A stretch of 64,000 nt of DNA from Brachybacterium fresconis (GTDB taxonomy: Bacteria > Actinomycetota > Actinomycetes > Actinomycetales > Dermabacteraceae): assembly GCF_017876515.1 (NCBI RefSeq), contig NZ_JAGIOC010000001.1:3038001-3102000 (forward strand). Direction: 5' to 3'. Position 1 is the first letter of the stretch. Each line of letters begins with the position of its first letter. Below, piece by piece: positions 40,249 to 49,661 of the stretch. The notes under the pieces are model-generated. The model worked only from the letters and a program-made list of their open reading frames with translations. It was not told the DNA's origin and did not search any database. Made by a program: the position numbers and the translations under genes.

Positions 40249-42200
40249 GCTCCGCCGCCCGCACGAAGAAGGACCGGATCGACCCGTCGGCCCTGCGCCG
40301 CACCCTGCGGATCGTCCGTCCTCATCTGCCCCGCCACCTGCTGCTGTGCCTGCTGGGTCTGGGCGCCCTGCTCGCGGACGTCGTGTTCCGCGTGCTCGAG
40401 CCCTGGCCGCTGAAGTACGCGGTCGACGCCGTGACCGCCTCGCTCGGGGCGTCGATGCCCGACGCCACACCCTTCGGCCTCGACCTCACCGGCACGGTGA
40501 TCGCCGCGGCGATCGGCCTGGTGATCATCGTCGCGGGCCGGGCGGTGACCAACTACCTCGCCACCGTCGCCTTCGCGAAGGTCGGCGCGCGGATCGCCAC
40601 CGAGCTGCGCACCCGGGTCTTCGACCACGTCCAGGCCCTGTCCCTGCGCTACCACCAGAGGGCCTCGATCGGGGACACCTCCCAGCGCCTGGTAGGGGAC
40701 ATGGGCCGCCTCCAGGATGTCGCCGTCACCGCCGGACTGCCGCTGGTAGGCAACGTGTTCACCCTCGTGGTGCTGCTGGTGGTGATGACGATCCTGGAGC
40801 CGACGCTGGCCGCGATCGTGGTGGTCGCCGCGATCGGCTACCTGCTGCTCTCGCGCAGCTCCTCCCCGGACATCGTCACCGCCTCCCGCAGCACCCGCAA
40901 GGGAGAGGGATCCCTGGTGGGGGCCGCCGCCGAGGCGCTCTCGGCGATCCGCGTGGTCCAGTCCTACGGGCTGGAGAAGACCGTCGCCCACGAGTTCGCC
41001 GGCGGCAACGAGAAGGCCATGAAGGCCGGGGTGAAGGCCAAGCGCCTGGCCGCCGGGCTGGAGCGCTCCACTGACGTGCTGGTGGGCATCGCCCAGGCCG
41101 CGGTGCTGGTCGCGGGGTCGTTGCAGGTGCTGCGCGGGTCCATGACCCCCGGTGACCTGGTGCTGTTCATGATGTACCTGAAGATCGCGATGAAGCCCCT
41201 GCGGGACATGGCCAAGTACACCGGCCGCATCGCCCGTGCCACCGCCTCCGGGGAGCGGATCGCAGACCTCCTCGACGAGCGCATCGAGATCCAGGACCCG
41301 AGCGACCCCGTGCCCCTGCGCGGCGCCCCCGGCACCGTCGCCTTCTGCGGCATCCGCTCCCGGGACGGGCATGGCCGACACCTGTTCGACGGGCTGGACC
41401 TCACGATCCCGGACGGGCAGCATCTCGGGGTCCTCGGCCCCTCCGGCGGCGGGAAGTCCACCCTCGTGTCCTACCTGATCCGCCTCGCCGAGCCCGAGGA
41501 CGGGGCGATCTTCGTCGGCGGGCACGACACCCGCACCGTCACCCTCGAGGACCTGCGCCGACACGTCTCCGTCCTGCCTCAGGAGTCCGTGCTCTTCTCC
41601 GTCTCCGTGCGCGAGAACATCCGCTACGGCCGCCAGGACGCCACCGACGCCGAGATCGAGGAGGCGGCCCGCCGGTCCGGGGCCCACGCGTTCATCACGA
41701 GCCTCCCGCAGGGCTACGACACCGAGCTCGGCCACCGCGGGGACACCCTCTCCGGTGGCCAGCGTCAGCGCATCGCGATCGCCCGCGCCCTCATCCGCCA
41801 CTCGCCCGTGGTGGTCCTCGACGAGCCCACCACCGGCCTGGACCCCGCCTCGAAGGCTCAGGTCGGCGAGTCGCTGCGGGAGCTCTCCCGCTCGCGCACC
41901 ACCATCTCGATCACCCACGACGCCGGGGCCGTCGAAGGCCTGGACCGGGTGCTGTGGCTCGAGGACGGCGAGATCCTCGAGGACGGCAGCCCCGCCGAGC
42001 TCGCCGCAGACCCCGACTCGTACTACGCCCGGTGGATCCTCGAGCAGCGCGCCTCCGAGGACGACCAGGACGAGGAGGACAGACACCAGGACGACGAGAT
42101 CGACCAGGACGAGGACGCCCGCGGCGCCGTGGGTGCCCCCGGGGCCGAGGACGCCTGGCACCTGGGCACCCCGGCCCTTCCCCGTCAGGCCCGCTCATGA
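40245..42200 (+). CDS. ABC exporter half, intact ATPase
   Basis: A 651-residue type IV exporter half: six membrane helices (about residues 30-320) then a nucleotide-binding domain. All motifs are canonical: Walker A GPSGGGKST, Q-loop LPQESVLF, signature LSGGQRQRIAIARAL, Walker B VVVLDEPT and H-loop ITHD. A charged, Asp/Glu-rich tail ends the protein. It may work alone as a homodimer or, more likely, pair with the degenerate half at 32337. Its place directly after three glycosyltransferases suggests export of their lipid- or polymer-linked product. The kinase gene follows with an ATGA overlap. Confidence 0.9.
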   Translation: MSSAARTKKDRIDPSALRRTLRIVRPHLPRHLLLCLLGLGALLADVVFRVLEPWPLKYAVDAVTASLGASMPDATPFGLDLTGTVIAAAIGLVIIVAGRAVTNYLATVAFAKVGARIATELRTRVFDHVQALSLRYHQRASIGDTSQRLVGDMGRLQDVAVTAGLPLVGNVFTLVVLLVVMTILEPTLAAIVVVAAIGYLLLSRSSSPDIVTASRSTRKGEGSLVGAAAEALSAIRVVQSYGLEKTVAHEFAGGNEKAMKAGVKAKRLAAGLERSTDVLVGIAQAAVLVAGSLQVLRGSMTPGDLVLFMMYLKIAMKPLRDMAKYTGRIARATASGERIADLLDERIEIQDPSDPVPLRGAPGTVAFCGIRSRDGHGRHLFDGLDLTIPDGQHLGVLGPSGGGKSTLVSYLIRLAEPEDGAIFVGGHDTRTVTLEDLRRHVSVLPQESVLFSVSVRENIRYGRQDATDAEIEEAARRSGAHAFITSLPQGYDTELGHRGDTLSGGQRQRIAIARALIRHSPVVVLDEPTTGLDPASKAQVGESLRELSRSRTTISITHDAGAVEGLDRVLWLEDGEILEDGSPAELAADPDSYYARWILEQRASEDDQDEEDRHQDDEIDQDEDARGAVGAPGAEDAWHLGTPALPRQARS

Positions 42201-44764
42201 CCCCCGTCGACGCCACCACCGTCTTCGACCCGGCCGCGCAGCTGGCCGCCTACGCGGACCTGCCCGGCGCCCGGACCCTGCTGGACGCCGACGCTCTGGG
42301 CGACGTGCACGGCCACGCGCTCGCGCTGAGCCGCGCCCGGGTCAAGCCCGGGGCGAGCGCCCTGGTCTCCCATCACCGGACCGCCTCCGCCGAATCCGGC
42401 CCGGCCGCCGCACCCGGCCGGGTGCTGGCCGACGTCGGGTGGACCCTGCTGGTCGCCTCCCGCCACAAGCGGGACGGCGCCCTGCGCCGTGCCGCCCGCT
42501 CCGGCGCCCCGCTGCTCCAGCACGACAGCCCCGGTGACGGCCCCTACCTGCTCAGCGGGGGGCTCGAAGCGGACCCACGGATCGGCCGGAGGGTGCACCG
42601 CGTGCTGCGCTGGCTCGGAGCCACCGGCGCGGTCGGCCCTGCCGGCTCCACCGCGGCGAGCTCGTTGCGTGTGCTCAGCTTCAACCCTGCCCGCCACGCC
42701 GTCCTGCACCTGCCGGGAACCCAGCAGGTGCTGCGCCTGGCCGCGCGTCCCCTGGACGACATCCTCGACGTCACCCGGTCCTGGCTCGCGCTCGGGGTGC
42801 CCACCCTTCAGCAGCGGGCCTGGCACGGGAAGTCCTCGGTGCTGATCGGCGAGCACTGGGGCGACGGCGACCTCGCCCACCACTCTCGCGACGACCGGGC
42901 CATGCCTGCGGCGGCCGCGACCGGGGCCGCGCTCGCCCGCCTCCACGGCGCCGCGCTCGCCGGCGACGACCTGCCCGCGGCCCGTCTCGGCACCGCCGTG
43001 CCCGACGTGCTGGACCCGATCGCGACGCTGCTGCCGTCGAGCGCCGGCGTGGCGCAGCACCTCGCCCGCCAGCTGCGGGACCGGCTGCCCGAACGTCCTC
43101 GGCAGGGTCTGATCCACGGCGACCTCTCCCCGGACCAGGTGCTGATGAGCCTCGGCCCGGCGGCCGACCCCTCGTCCCCGCAGATCCGGATCGTCGATCT
43201 CGACCGCTCCGGCCGCGGCCCGCTCGGCGCGGATCTCGGCTCATGGCTGGCCTCCTGCCTGGTCGCCGGCACCGAGGACCTGGCCCACGCCTTCCTGGAC
43301 GGCTACGCCCGGGAGGGGCATCTGCCCACCGACGAGGAGCTGGCGGTCTGGACCGCCCGCGCCCTCCTGGCCGCCGCGACCGACCCGATCCGCCGATTCC
43401 ACCCCGACTGGCCCACCGCCGTCGTGCGTCGGCTCGAGCTGGCCGAGCAGATCCTCGCCGCGCCGGAGACGCTCCCGTTCCCGGTCGCGACCGGCCACGT
43501 CGTACCCTCCGCGAGCAGCGGCCAGCGGGCCGCACACGGCACCGGGGCCGCCACCGCGTCCTCGTGCGCGCCGCTCGTCCCCGCCCGGGTCCTGGCCGAC
43601 GGGACCGTCTGGGAGGTGGCCAGGGCCTGGCCCGACGACGGCCGCGGCCTCCCGCTCGAACTGCGGGCCGACGACGGGCCGTCCGGGGGTCGGGGGCTGC
43701 GCGGCGCACGCCTGGACCCCACCACGGGATCCGCCACCGTCTTCGCTCCGGGCACGGACCCGCGCCTGCCCGGCCTGGCCCGTCGCCTCGCCGCCGACCC
43801 GGACGCCAGCGTCGTCTCCCACCGACCCGGCAAGCGCGCCGTGGTCCGGATCGGCGCCCCGGGCGATCCCGCCGGAGAGCGGTACGTGAAGATCGTCCGC
43901 CCCGGACGCGCCGGCCGGATCCACGACGCCCTGACCCGTACGAGCTCCTTCGACGGCCCCTTCCGCCTCCAGCGCGAGGTCGCCGCCGACGAGGAGAGCA
44001 GCACCACGGCGGCCCTGACCGGGACCACCCTGCACGAGGAGCTGTCGCTGGCGGACGGCACCTGGCGCCGGGCCTGGCGCGACACCCTGCTGGCCTGGGC
44101 CGAGGCGCTCGCCGCGGCCCCCGCCGAGCCGCGGGACGGCACGATCCACGGCCCCGCCGAGGAGATCGCCGTGCTGGAGACCTGGCGCCGACGGGCTGCC
44201 GACGTCGATCCGGCAGGGGCCGCCATGCGCGAGCGCGCCACCGGCGCGGCCCGGCGCGAGCTGTCCCGGCTCGAGACCCCGGCGCAGCCCTCGCTGATCC
44301 ACCGCGACCTCCACGACAAGCAGATCCTCCACGCGCCCGGACTCGCCCCCGGTCTGCTCGACGTCGACACCACCGCGCTCGGCGATCCCGCCCTCGACCT
44401 CGCCAATCTGCGCGCCCATGCCGGCTGGCGCGAGCTGCAGGAGATCTGGAGCCCCGAGCACGCCCGGGTGGTGCGGGAAGAGATCGATGCCGCCGCCCTG
44501 CGCGGCCGCATCCCGGCCGCCACCCTCGCCGCCTACGAGGCCGGCACTCTCGCGCGCCTGGCCTGCGTCTACGCCTTCCGCCCGCGATGGCGCGTCCTCG
44601 CCCGGTCGCTCGCCGCCGAGCTGGTGCCCGGCACCGACCCGAGCCCGCCCGATCCCGCGGGGCCGCCGAGCACCCCGGGCCGCCCGTCGACCGCCCTTGG
44701 CGATCGCCCCACCCTTCCCTCCGACCCCTCGACCACCCCCGATGAGAGGACCGTGACGTCATGA
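42197..44764 (+). CDS. Tandem-domain APH/maltokinase-like phosphotransferase
   Basis: An 855-residue protein with two complete kinase-like folds. The N-terminal half has the catalytic loop LIHGDLSPDQ (His307, Asp309) and metal motif IRIVDLDRSGRG. The C-terminal half has LIHRDLHDKQ (His702, Asp704) and GLLDVDTTALGDPALDLANL. Both match aminoglycoside-phosphotransferase-like folds, which include choline kinase, maltokinase and antibiotic kinases. The two halves are linked by about 100 residues rich in Ala and Gly. A fused pair of this size is unusual. Start and stop overlap neighbours by four bases on both sides, so it is an integral part of the glycan operon, possibly priming a sugar or modifying the glycan with phosphate. 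Confidence 0.8.
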   Translation: MTPVDATTVFDPAAQLAAYADLPGARTLLDADALGDVHGHALALSRARVKPGASALVSHHRTASAESGPAAAPGRVLADVGWTLLVASRHKRDGALRRAARSGAPLLQHDSPGDGPYLLSGGLEADPRIGRRVHRVLRWLGATGAVGPAGSTAASSLRVLSFNPARHAVLHLPGTQQVLRLAARPLDDILDVTRSWLALGVPTLQQRAWHGKSSVLIGEHWGDGDLAHHSRDDRAMPAAAATGAALARLHGAALAGDDLPAARLGTAVPDVLDPIATLLPSSAGVAQHLARQLRDRLPERPRQGLIHGDLSPDQVLMSLGPAADPSSPQIRIVDLDRSGRGPLGADLGSWLASCLVAGTEDLAHAFLDGYAREGHLPTDEELAVWTARALLAAATDPIRRFHPDWPTAVVRRLELAEQILAAPETLPFPVATGHVVPSASSGQRAAHGTGAATASSCAPLVPARVLADGTVWEVARAWPDDGRGLPLELRADDGPSGGRGLRGARLDPTTGSATVFAPGTDPRLPGLARRLAADPDASVVSHRPGKRAVVRIGAPGDPAGERYVKIVRPGRAGRIHDALTRTSSFDGPFRLQREVAADEESSTTAALTGTTLHEELSLADGTWRRAWRDTLLAWAEALAAAPAEPRDGTIHGPAEEIAVLETWRRRAADVDPAGAAMRERATGAARRELSRLETPAQPSLIHRDLHDKQILHAPGLAPGLLDVDTTALGDPALDLANLRAHAGWRELQEIWSPEHARVVREEIDAAALRGRIPAATLAAYEAGTLARLACVYAFRPRWRVLARSLAAELVPGTDPSPPDPAGPPSTPGRPSTALGDRPTLPSDPSTTPDERTVTS

Positions 44765-46143
44765 CCCTGAAGATCTCCGTGATCGGGATCGGCTACCTCG
44801 GAGCCGTCCACGCCGCCAGCATGGCCGAGCTCGGCCACGACGTGATCGGCCTCGACGTCGACCCCGCGCGAGTCGCCGCACTGCAGGCCGGCCGCGCCCC
44901 CTTCCACGAGCCCGGCTTCGAGGAGCTGCTGCGGCGCGGGCTGGCCAGCGGCCGCCTGCGCTTCACCACCGACTACGAGGAGCTGGCCCACGCCGACGTG
45001 CACTTCCTGGGACTCGGCACCCCGCAGCAGGCCGACGGGTTCGGCGCCGATCTCAGCCATCTGCGCTCCGCGATCGCCTCCCTCGCCGCCGTGCTGCCCG
45101 CCCGCGACGGAGCGGCCACCCTCGTGGTCGGCAAGTCCACCGTCCCCGCCGGCACCAGCCGCAGTCTCGCCGCGACGATCGAGCAGGTCGCGGGAGTACG
45201 CCTGATGTGGAACCCGGAGTTCCTGCGCGAGGGCTTCGCGGTGCAGGACACCCTGACCCCGGACCGGCTCGTCTACGGCGTCCCGGACCCGGACGTCGAG
45301 GACGACCGGGTCGCGCTGCTCGACGCCGTCTACGCCCCGCTCCTCGAGCACCGGGTGACCCGGCTGGTCATGGGGTACGAGGCCGCCGAACTGGTGAAGG
45401 TCTCCGCCAACGCCTTCCTGGCCACCAAGATCTCCTTCATCAACGCCGTGGCCGAGATGTGCGAGGCCACCGGGGCCGACGTCACCGACGTCTCCCGGGC
45501 GCTGGGCATGGACGACCGCATCGGGCACAAGTTCCTGCGCGCCGGCGTCGGCTACGGCGGCGGCTGCCTGCCCAAGGACCTCCGCGCCTTCCTCGCCAGC
45601 GCCGAGGAACACGGCGTCGGAGAGGCCGTGGGCTTCCTGCACGAGGTCGACGCCGTCAACCAGCGGCGCCGCGCCCGCGTGGTCACGCTCGCCGCGGAGA
45701 TGCTGGGCGACCTGGCCGGGCGCCGGATCACGGTGCTCGGCGCGGCCTTCAAGCCGGACAGCGACGACGTGCGCGACTCCCCGGCCCTGGACGTCGCCGC
45801 CCGGCTGCTGGAGGCGGGCGCCGATGTGCGCGTCACCGACCCGGAGGCCCTGGCCGGGGCTGCCCGCCGCCTGGGCCCGGAGCGGGTGGTCGCGGGGACC
45901 GAGGACGCTCTGGCCGGGGCGGACCTGGTGGTGCTGCTGACCGAATGGCGCGAGTACAGAGATCTCGACCCGGCCACGACCCGCCGCCTCGTCGACATGC
46001 CGCGGATGATCGACGGCCGCAACGTGCTGGACCCCCGGCAGTGGCGCGAGGCCGGCTGGGAGATCCGGTCCCTGGGCCGGGCGGCCGCGCCGCGCGGGGT
46101 CCCCTCCCCGGAGGCGACGCCCTCGGTGCTGGTCCCCGCCTGA
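44761..46143 (+). CDS. ugd: UDP-glucose 6-dehydrogenase, second copy
   Basis: A 460-residue paralogue of the enzyme at 34941, similar along its whole length: ISVIGIGYLGAVHAASMAELGHD, the catalytic Cys269 in GYGGGCLPKDLRAF, and LGAAFKPDSDDVRDSPALD. It lacks the repeat tail of the first copy. All catalytic motifs are kept, so both copies look active. It is coupled to the kinase gene by an ATGA overlap and ends the cluster. Having two copies in one cluster suggests a high demand for UDP-GlcA or separate regulation of two sub-operons. Confidence 0.93.
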   Translation: MTLKISVIGIGYLGAVHAASMAELGHDVIGLDVDPARVAALQAGRAPFHEPGFEELLRRGLASGRLRFTTDYEELAHADVHFLGLGTPQQADGFGADLSHLRSAIASLAAVLPARDGAATLVVGKSTVPAGTSRSLAATIEQVAGVRLMWNPEFLREGFAVQDTLTPDRLVYGVPDPDVEDDRVALLDAVYAPLLEHRVTRLVMGYEAAELVKVSANAFLATKISFINAVAEMCEATGADVTDVSRALGMDDRIGHKFLRAGVGYGGGCLPKDLRAFLASAEEHGVGEAVGFLHEVDAVNQRRRARVVTLAAEMLGDLAGRRITVLGAAFKPDSDDVRDSPALDVAARLLEAGADVRVTDPEALAGAARRLGPERVVAGTEDALAGADLVVLLTEWREYRDLDPATTRRLVDMPRMIDGRNVLDPRQWREAGWEIRSLGRAAAPRGVPSPEATPSVLVPA

Positions 46144-46190
46144 CGGCCGGTGCTGGCCACGGACGTCGGCCATCGGGGAATCACCGTCGG

Positions 46191-46232
46191 GTCCTGGCGT
46201 CATCGGGGGCACGCTGCCCATAGAGCCAGGAC
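46191..46232. terminator. Compound hairpin between convergent genes
   Basis: Outer arms GTCCTGGC (46191-46198) and GCCAGGAC (46225-46232) enclose an inner GGGCA-cgc-TGCCC hairpin (46207-46219). It lies between the end of the glycan cluster and the end of the YhgE-family gene. Confidence 0.5.
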
Positions 46233-46297
46233 GTGCGCTGTGACGCCGGCATCCGACCATGCACGGGCGTGCCCTGAGGTCAGGTCGCCCGCCGCGC

Positions 46298-49200
46298 TCA
46301 GGCCGTGCCGGGCGCGGGGGCGTCGAAGAACTCGGTGCCCTCGGCATCCTCCTCGTCGTCGGCGGGATCGTCGGGGCCCTCATGCCGCAGCGCCCGCCGC
46401 CGCTGCACCACGGCGCCGATCAGCCCCAGCGCGATGCCGAGCACCAGCCAGCCGCCGAGCCACAGCAGGTCGCCGCGCGGGTCGATCCAGCCTCCACCGA
46501 TCGCCCCGCGGAAGGCGTCCACGGCATGGGTCATCGGCAGGAACGGATGGATGGCCTGGAAGAACGGGGGCAGCGTCGGGACCGGATAGGTGCCGCCGGC
46601 CCCGGAGATCTGCAGCGCGATCAGCACCAGTGCCACGAACTTCCCGACCGGGCCGAACAGGGCTCCGAACCCGTGGTTCAGCGCGACGAACACCAGGGAG
46701 GTGATCGCGGAGAGCCCGAACATCAGCGGGACGTCCTCGATCGTGATCCCCACCGCCCAGTGCAGGGCCGCCACCGCGATCACGGACTGCACCAGGCCCA
46801 GCAGGAAGGCCGGCACCAGACCTCCGGCCAGCAGCCGCGCCGGGCCCGCCCCGCGGGCAGCGGCCTGCTCGGAGAACGGCGGCATCATCAGGAAGATCGC
46901 CATACCGCCCACCCACAGGCTGATCGCGAGGAACAGCGGCGCCAGCCCTTCGCCGAAGCGTCCCACGCCGTGCTCGCGCTGCAGGTCCATCTGCACCGCG
47001 TCGGAGGCGGTCTGCGAGAGGTGCTCGTTCTCGGAGTCGGTGTAGGAGGGGACCTGCTCCTCGGCGTCCTCGAGGCCGTCGCGCAGCTCGGCGGAGCCGT
47101 CGGCCAGCTGACCGGCCCCCTCGTCGAGGTCCTGCGCGCCGTCATCGAGCTCGCGGGCGCCCTCGTCGAGCTGTCGGGTGCCGTCGACGGCCTCGTCCGT
47201 GCCCTCGTCCAGCTGCCCGGCTCCGTCCGCGAGCCGCCCTGCCCCGGACCGGGCGTCGAGGGCACCGTCGGCCAGCTGATCGGCACCCGCGACCAGTTCT
47301 CGGGAGCCGCCGGCGAGCTCCTCGGCGCCGCTGCGGGCGCTGCCGACGCCGTCGGCGTACTGGTCCACGCCGGAGGCCAGATCGGAGGCACCGCTGCTCG
47401 CGGTCCCGGTCGCGGCCGCGAGCCGCTCCGCCCCGGTGGAGACGTCCTGGGCACCGGAGTTCAGCCGGTGGATGTCCGCGGCGCCCTGCTCGAGGGAGGA
47501 GTAGGCCTCGGGCAGCGCCTCGGCCGCAGTGCGGGCCTGGGCGGCGAGATCGGCGGCCAGGTCGGCGGCCGAGGCGTCCTGCGATGCTCCCGGAGCGGCC
47601 GCGACGGCCTCCTCCCGCAGGGTGGCGAGGTCCGCGTCCAGGCTCGTGGCGTCCTCGGCGAGGGTGCCGGTGGTCCCTGCGACCTGGGAGGTGCCGTCAG
47701 CGATGGTCGAGGTCGTGGTCGAGAGGTCCTCGAGATAGGTGCCGATGTCCTCGGCCGACGCCGAGATCCGGTCGGCGGTGTCCGAGACGTCGGTGGACCG
47801 GTCCGCTGCCTCGCCGGCGGTGGTGTCGGCCGTGGTCGCGTCGGACGCGGCGGTGTCGGCGTCCTCGCGCGTGGCCTGCGAGCTCCCGGAGAGCTGCGTG
47901 AGCTCCTCGCACAGGGCCGGATCGGCCCCGCCCGCGGCATCGTCCCCGCCACCCCCGTCGCTGGCGTCCCCGCCGGTCCCGCCGCCGTCGGCGCAGTACC
48001 GGGCCGCGAGATCGTCGACCCTCGAGGTGTACTCCCGGACGCCGTCCGCGGACGTCCCGGCGCTGTCCGCGGCGGTCGCGGTGGCGTCCTGCGTGCCCTG
48101 CACCGCCCCGTCGAGGTCGTCGACGTCCGCGGAGATGCTCCCGGCGTCCTCCTGCAGGCTTCCGGCGTCCTCGGTGCGCTGCGCGGTGTCGTCGGCGAGC
48201 TGCTGCGCGCTCTCGTCGACCCCGGTCGCGGTCTCGTCCAGCCGACCGGCCGCCTCGGAGAGGGTGCCAGCGTCGGTCGCGGGCTGCTCGAGCCCCTCGG
48301 CGGCCGCGGTCGCGGCGTCCTCGAGCTCGTCGATCGCCGTGACCAGGTCGTCGCTGGTGCTCTGGACGCTCTCGGAGCTCACGCCGAGCTCGTCCAGGCG
48401 CTGCTGGGCCGCCGCGACGGTCTCATCGAGCTGCTCGGTGCCGCCGGCGACCTGGCTCGCCCCGGTCGAGAGGTCCGAGGCCCCCGCGGCGATCTCGTCC
48501 GTGCCCGCGGCGAGCTCGGAGGCGCCGGCCTGCAGGGGCCGGCCCTTCTCGTCGAGCGTGACCAGCCCGGCGCTGAGCTGCTGCGCGCCGGTGTTGAGCT
48601 GGGCGGTGCCGTCGCGGAGCTCCACCGCGCCGGCGGCGAGCTGGTCCAGGCCCACCACCAGGTCGAGGCTGCCCTGGTGCAGCTGCGAGGCACCTGCCGA
48701 GAGCTGCTCGGAACCGTCGACCAGCTGGGCGGTGCCGTCGGTGAGCTCCCCGGTGCCGTCGACCAGGTCGCCGGTGCCGTCGGCGAGCTCGGCGGAGCCG
48801 TCCGCCAGCTCGGTCGAGCCGTCGACCGCATCGGCGATCCCGTCGTGGATCGTGGTGAAGCCGACGTAGACGTTGCTGAGGTAGTCCTCGAGCACGCTCG
48901 CCCGCAGGGAGTCCGTCAGCGCGGTGCCCACCGACTTGGTGAAATTGCCCCCCACGTAGTTGACCGAGTCGTTGGTGGTGACGGTCAGCAGCGCGGGCGC
49001 GGCCTCCTCGGCGTCGCCGCCCAGCGAGGCCACGTTCGCGGAGAAGTCCGAGGGGATCTGCACCGTCGCCCCGTAGGTCCCGTCCTCGAGCCCCTGCCGC
49101 GCCTCGGCGGGGGAGACCTCGACGAAGTCGTAGACGGTCTCCTTGTCCATGTCCACCAGGGTGTCGGTGAACTCGGCACCCACGTCGATGTGGGTCTCGT

Positions 49201-49543
49201 CGCCGCTGTCGGTCCCCCCGGGTGTCGTCACCGTGGCGCCCTCGTCCTCGTCGACCACGGCGGCCGTGACTCGGTCGAGGTTGTTGCTGGGGTCCAGGAA
49301 GGACCACGTCATGTTGCCGGAGTAGATCAGGGGCACCAGGGCGAGGCCCACGACGAACAGCGCCGCGATCGGCTTCTTCCACTCGCCCGGCAGCAGGGCG
49401 ACGGCCCCGGAGCCCGCGGCACGGAGCCCGCGGCCGGCGGCGGCGAGGCCGTCACCGAGACGGCGCGCGCCAGCACCGAGCCCGGACCGGACGGCGCGGA
49501 GCACGGAGGAGAGGGCGGTCAGGAGTGCACGGAGGATTCCCAT
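46298..49543 (-). CDS. YhgE/Pip-family membrane protein, very large
   Basis: A 1081-residue protein. The first membrane helix (about residues 58-75) is followed by a long extracellular part of some 700 residues, then five or so C-terminal helices that end in a charged cytosolic tail, the ABC-2-permease-like layout of YhgE, Pip and the type VII secretion protein EsaA. The extracellular part contains long tracts of LADGxxxLxxG-type heptads and a Gly/Asp-rich insertion with two Cys near residue 510. Family roles include phage receptor (Pip) and secretion or envelope stress. The ATG at 49543 is preferred over the adjacent GTG because AAGG is then six bases away. A palindromic operator lies 14 bases upstream. 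Confidence 0.85.
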   Translation of the reverse strand: MGILRALLTALSSVLRAVRSGLGAGARRLGDGLAAAGRGLRAAGSGAVALLPGEWKKPIAALFVVGLALVPLIYSGNMTWSFLDPSNNLDRVTAAVVDEDEGATVTTPGGTDSGDETHIDVGAEFTDTLVDMDKETVYDFVEVSPAEARQGLEDGTYGATVQIPSDFSANVASLGGDAEEAAPALLTVTTNDSVNYVGGNFTKSVGTALTDSLRASVLEDYLSNVYVGFTTIHDGIADAVDGSTELADGSAELADGTGDLVDGTGELTDGTAQLVDGSEQLSAGASQLHQGSLDLVVGLDQLAAGAVELRDGTAQLNTGAQQLSAGLVTLDEKGRPLQAGASELAAGTDEIAAGASDLSTGASQVAGGTEQLDETVAAAQQRLDELGVSSESVQSTSDDLVTAIDELEDAATAAAEGLEQPATDAGTLSEAAGRLDETATGVDESAQQLADDTAQRTEDAGSLQEDAGSISADVDDLDGAVQGTQDATATAADSAGTSADGVREYTSRVDDLAARYCADGGGTGGDASDGGGGDDAAGGADPALCEELTQLSGSSQATREDADTAASDATTADTTAGEAADRSTDVSDTADRISASAEDIGTYLEDLSTTTSTIADGTSQVAGTTGTLAEDATSLDADLATLREEAVAAAPGASQDASAADLAADLAAQARTAAEALPEAYSSLEQGAADIHRLNSGAQDVSTGAERLAAATGTASSGASDLASGVDQYADGVGSARSGAEELAGGSRELVAGADQLADGALDARSGAGRLADGAGQLDEGTDEAVDGTRQLDEGARELDDGAQDLDEGAGQLADGSAELRDGLEDAEEQVPSYTDSENEHLSQTASDAVQMDLQREHGVGRFGEGLAPLFLAISLWVGGMAIFLMMPPFSEQAAARGAGPARLLAGGLVPAFLLGLVQSVIAVAALHWAVGITIEDVPLMFGLSAITSLVFVALNHGFGALFGPVGKFVALVLIALQISGAGGTYPVPTLPPFFQAIHPFLPMTHAVDAFRGAIGGGWIDPRGDLLWLGGWLVLGIALGLIGAVVQRRRALRHEGPDDPADDEEDAEGTEFFDAPAPGTA

Positions 49544-49556
49544 CACGGACCTTACG

Positions 49557-49570
49557 ATACATTCGTGTAT
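49557..49570. promoter_or_regulatory. TetR-type operator before the YhgE-family gene
   Basis: ATACA-ttcg-TGTAT is a perfect 5-bp-arm dyad 14 bases upstream of the ATG, inside the only AT-rich patch of the region. TetR-family repressors often control YhgE and MMPL genes through such sites, but none is adjacent here. Confidence 0.55.
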
Positions 49571-49661
49571 TGAGATTGTTACCGGTGAGTTACAAAATGT
49601 GGCGCGTCGAACGCCACGGGCACATCGGCCTCCGGTGCCCCGGGCGGGAGCAGTGCCGACG

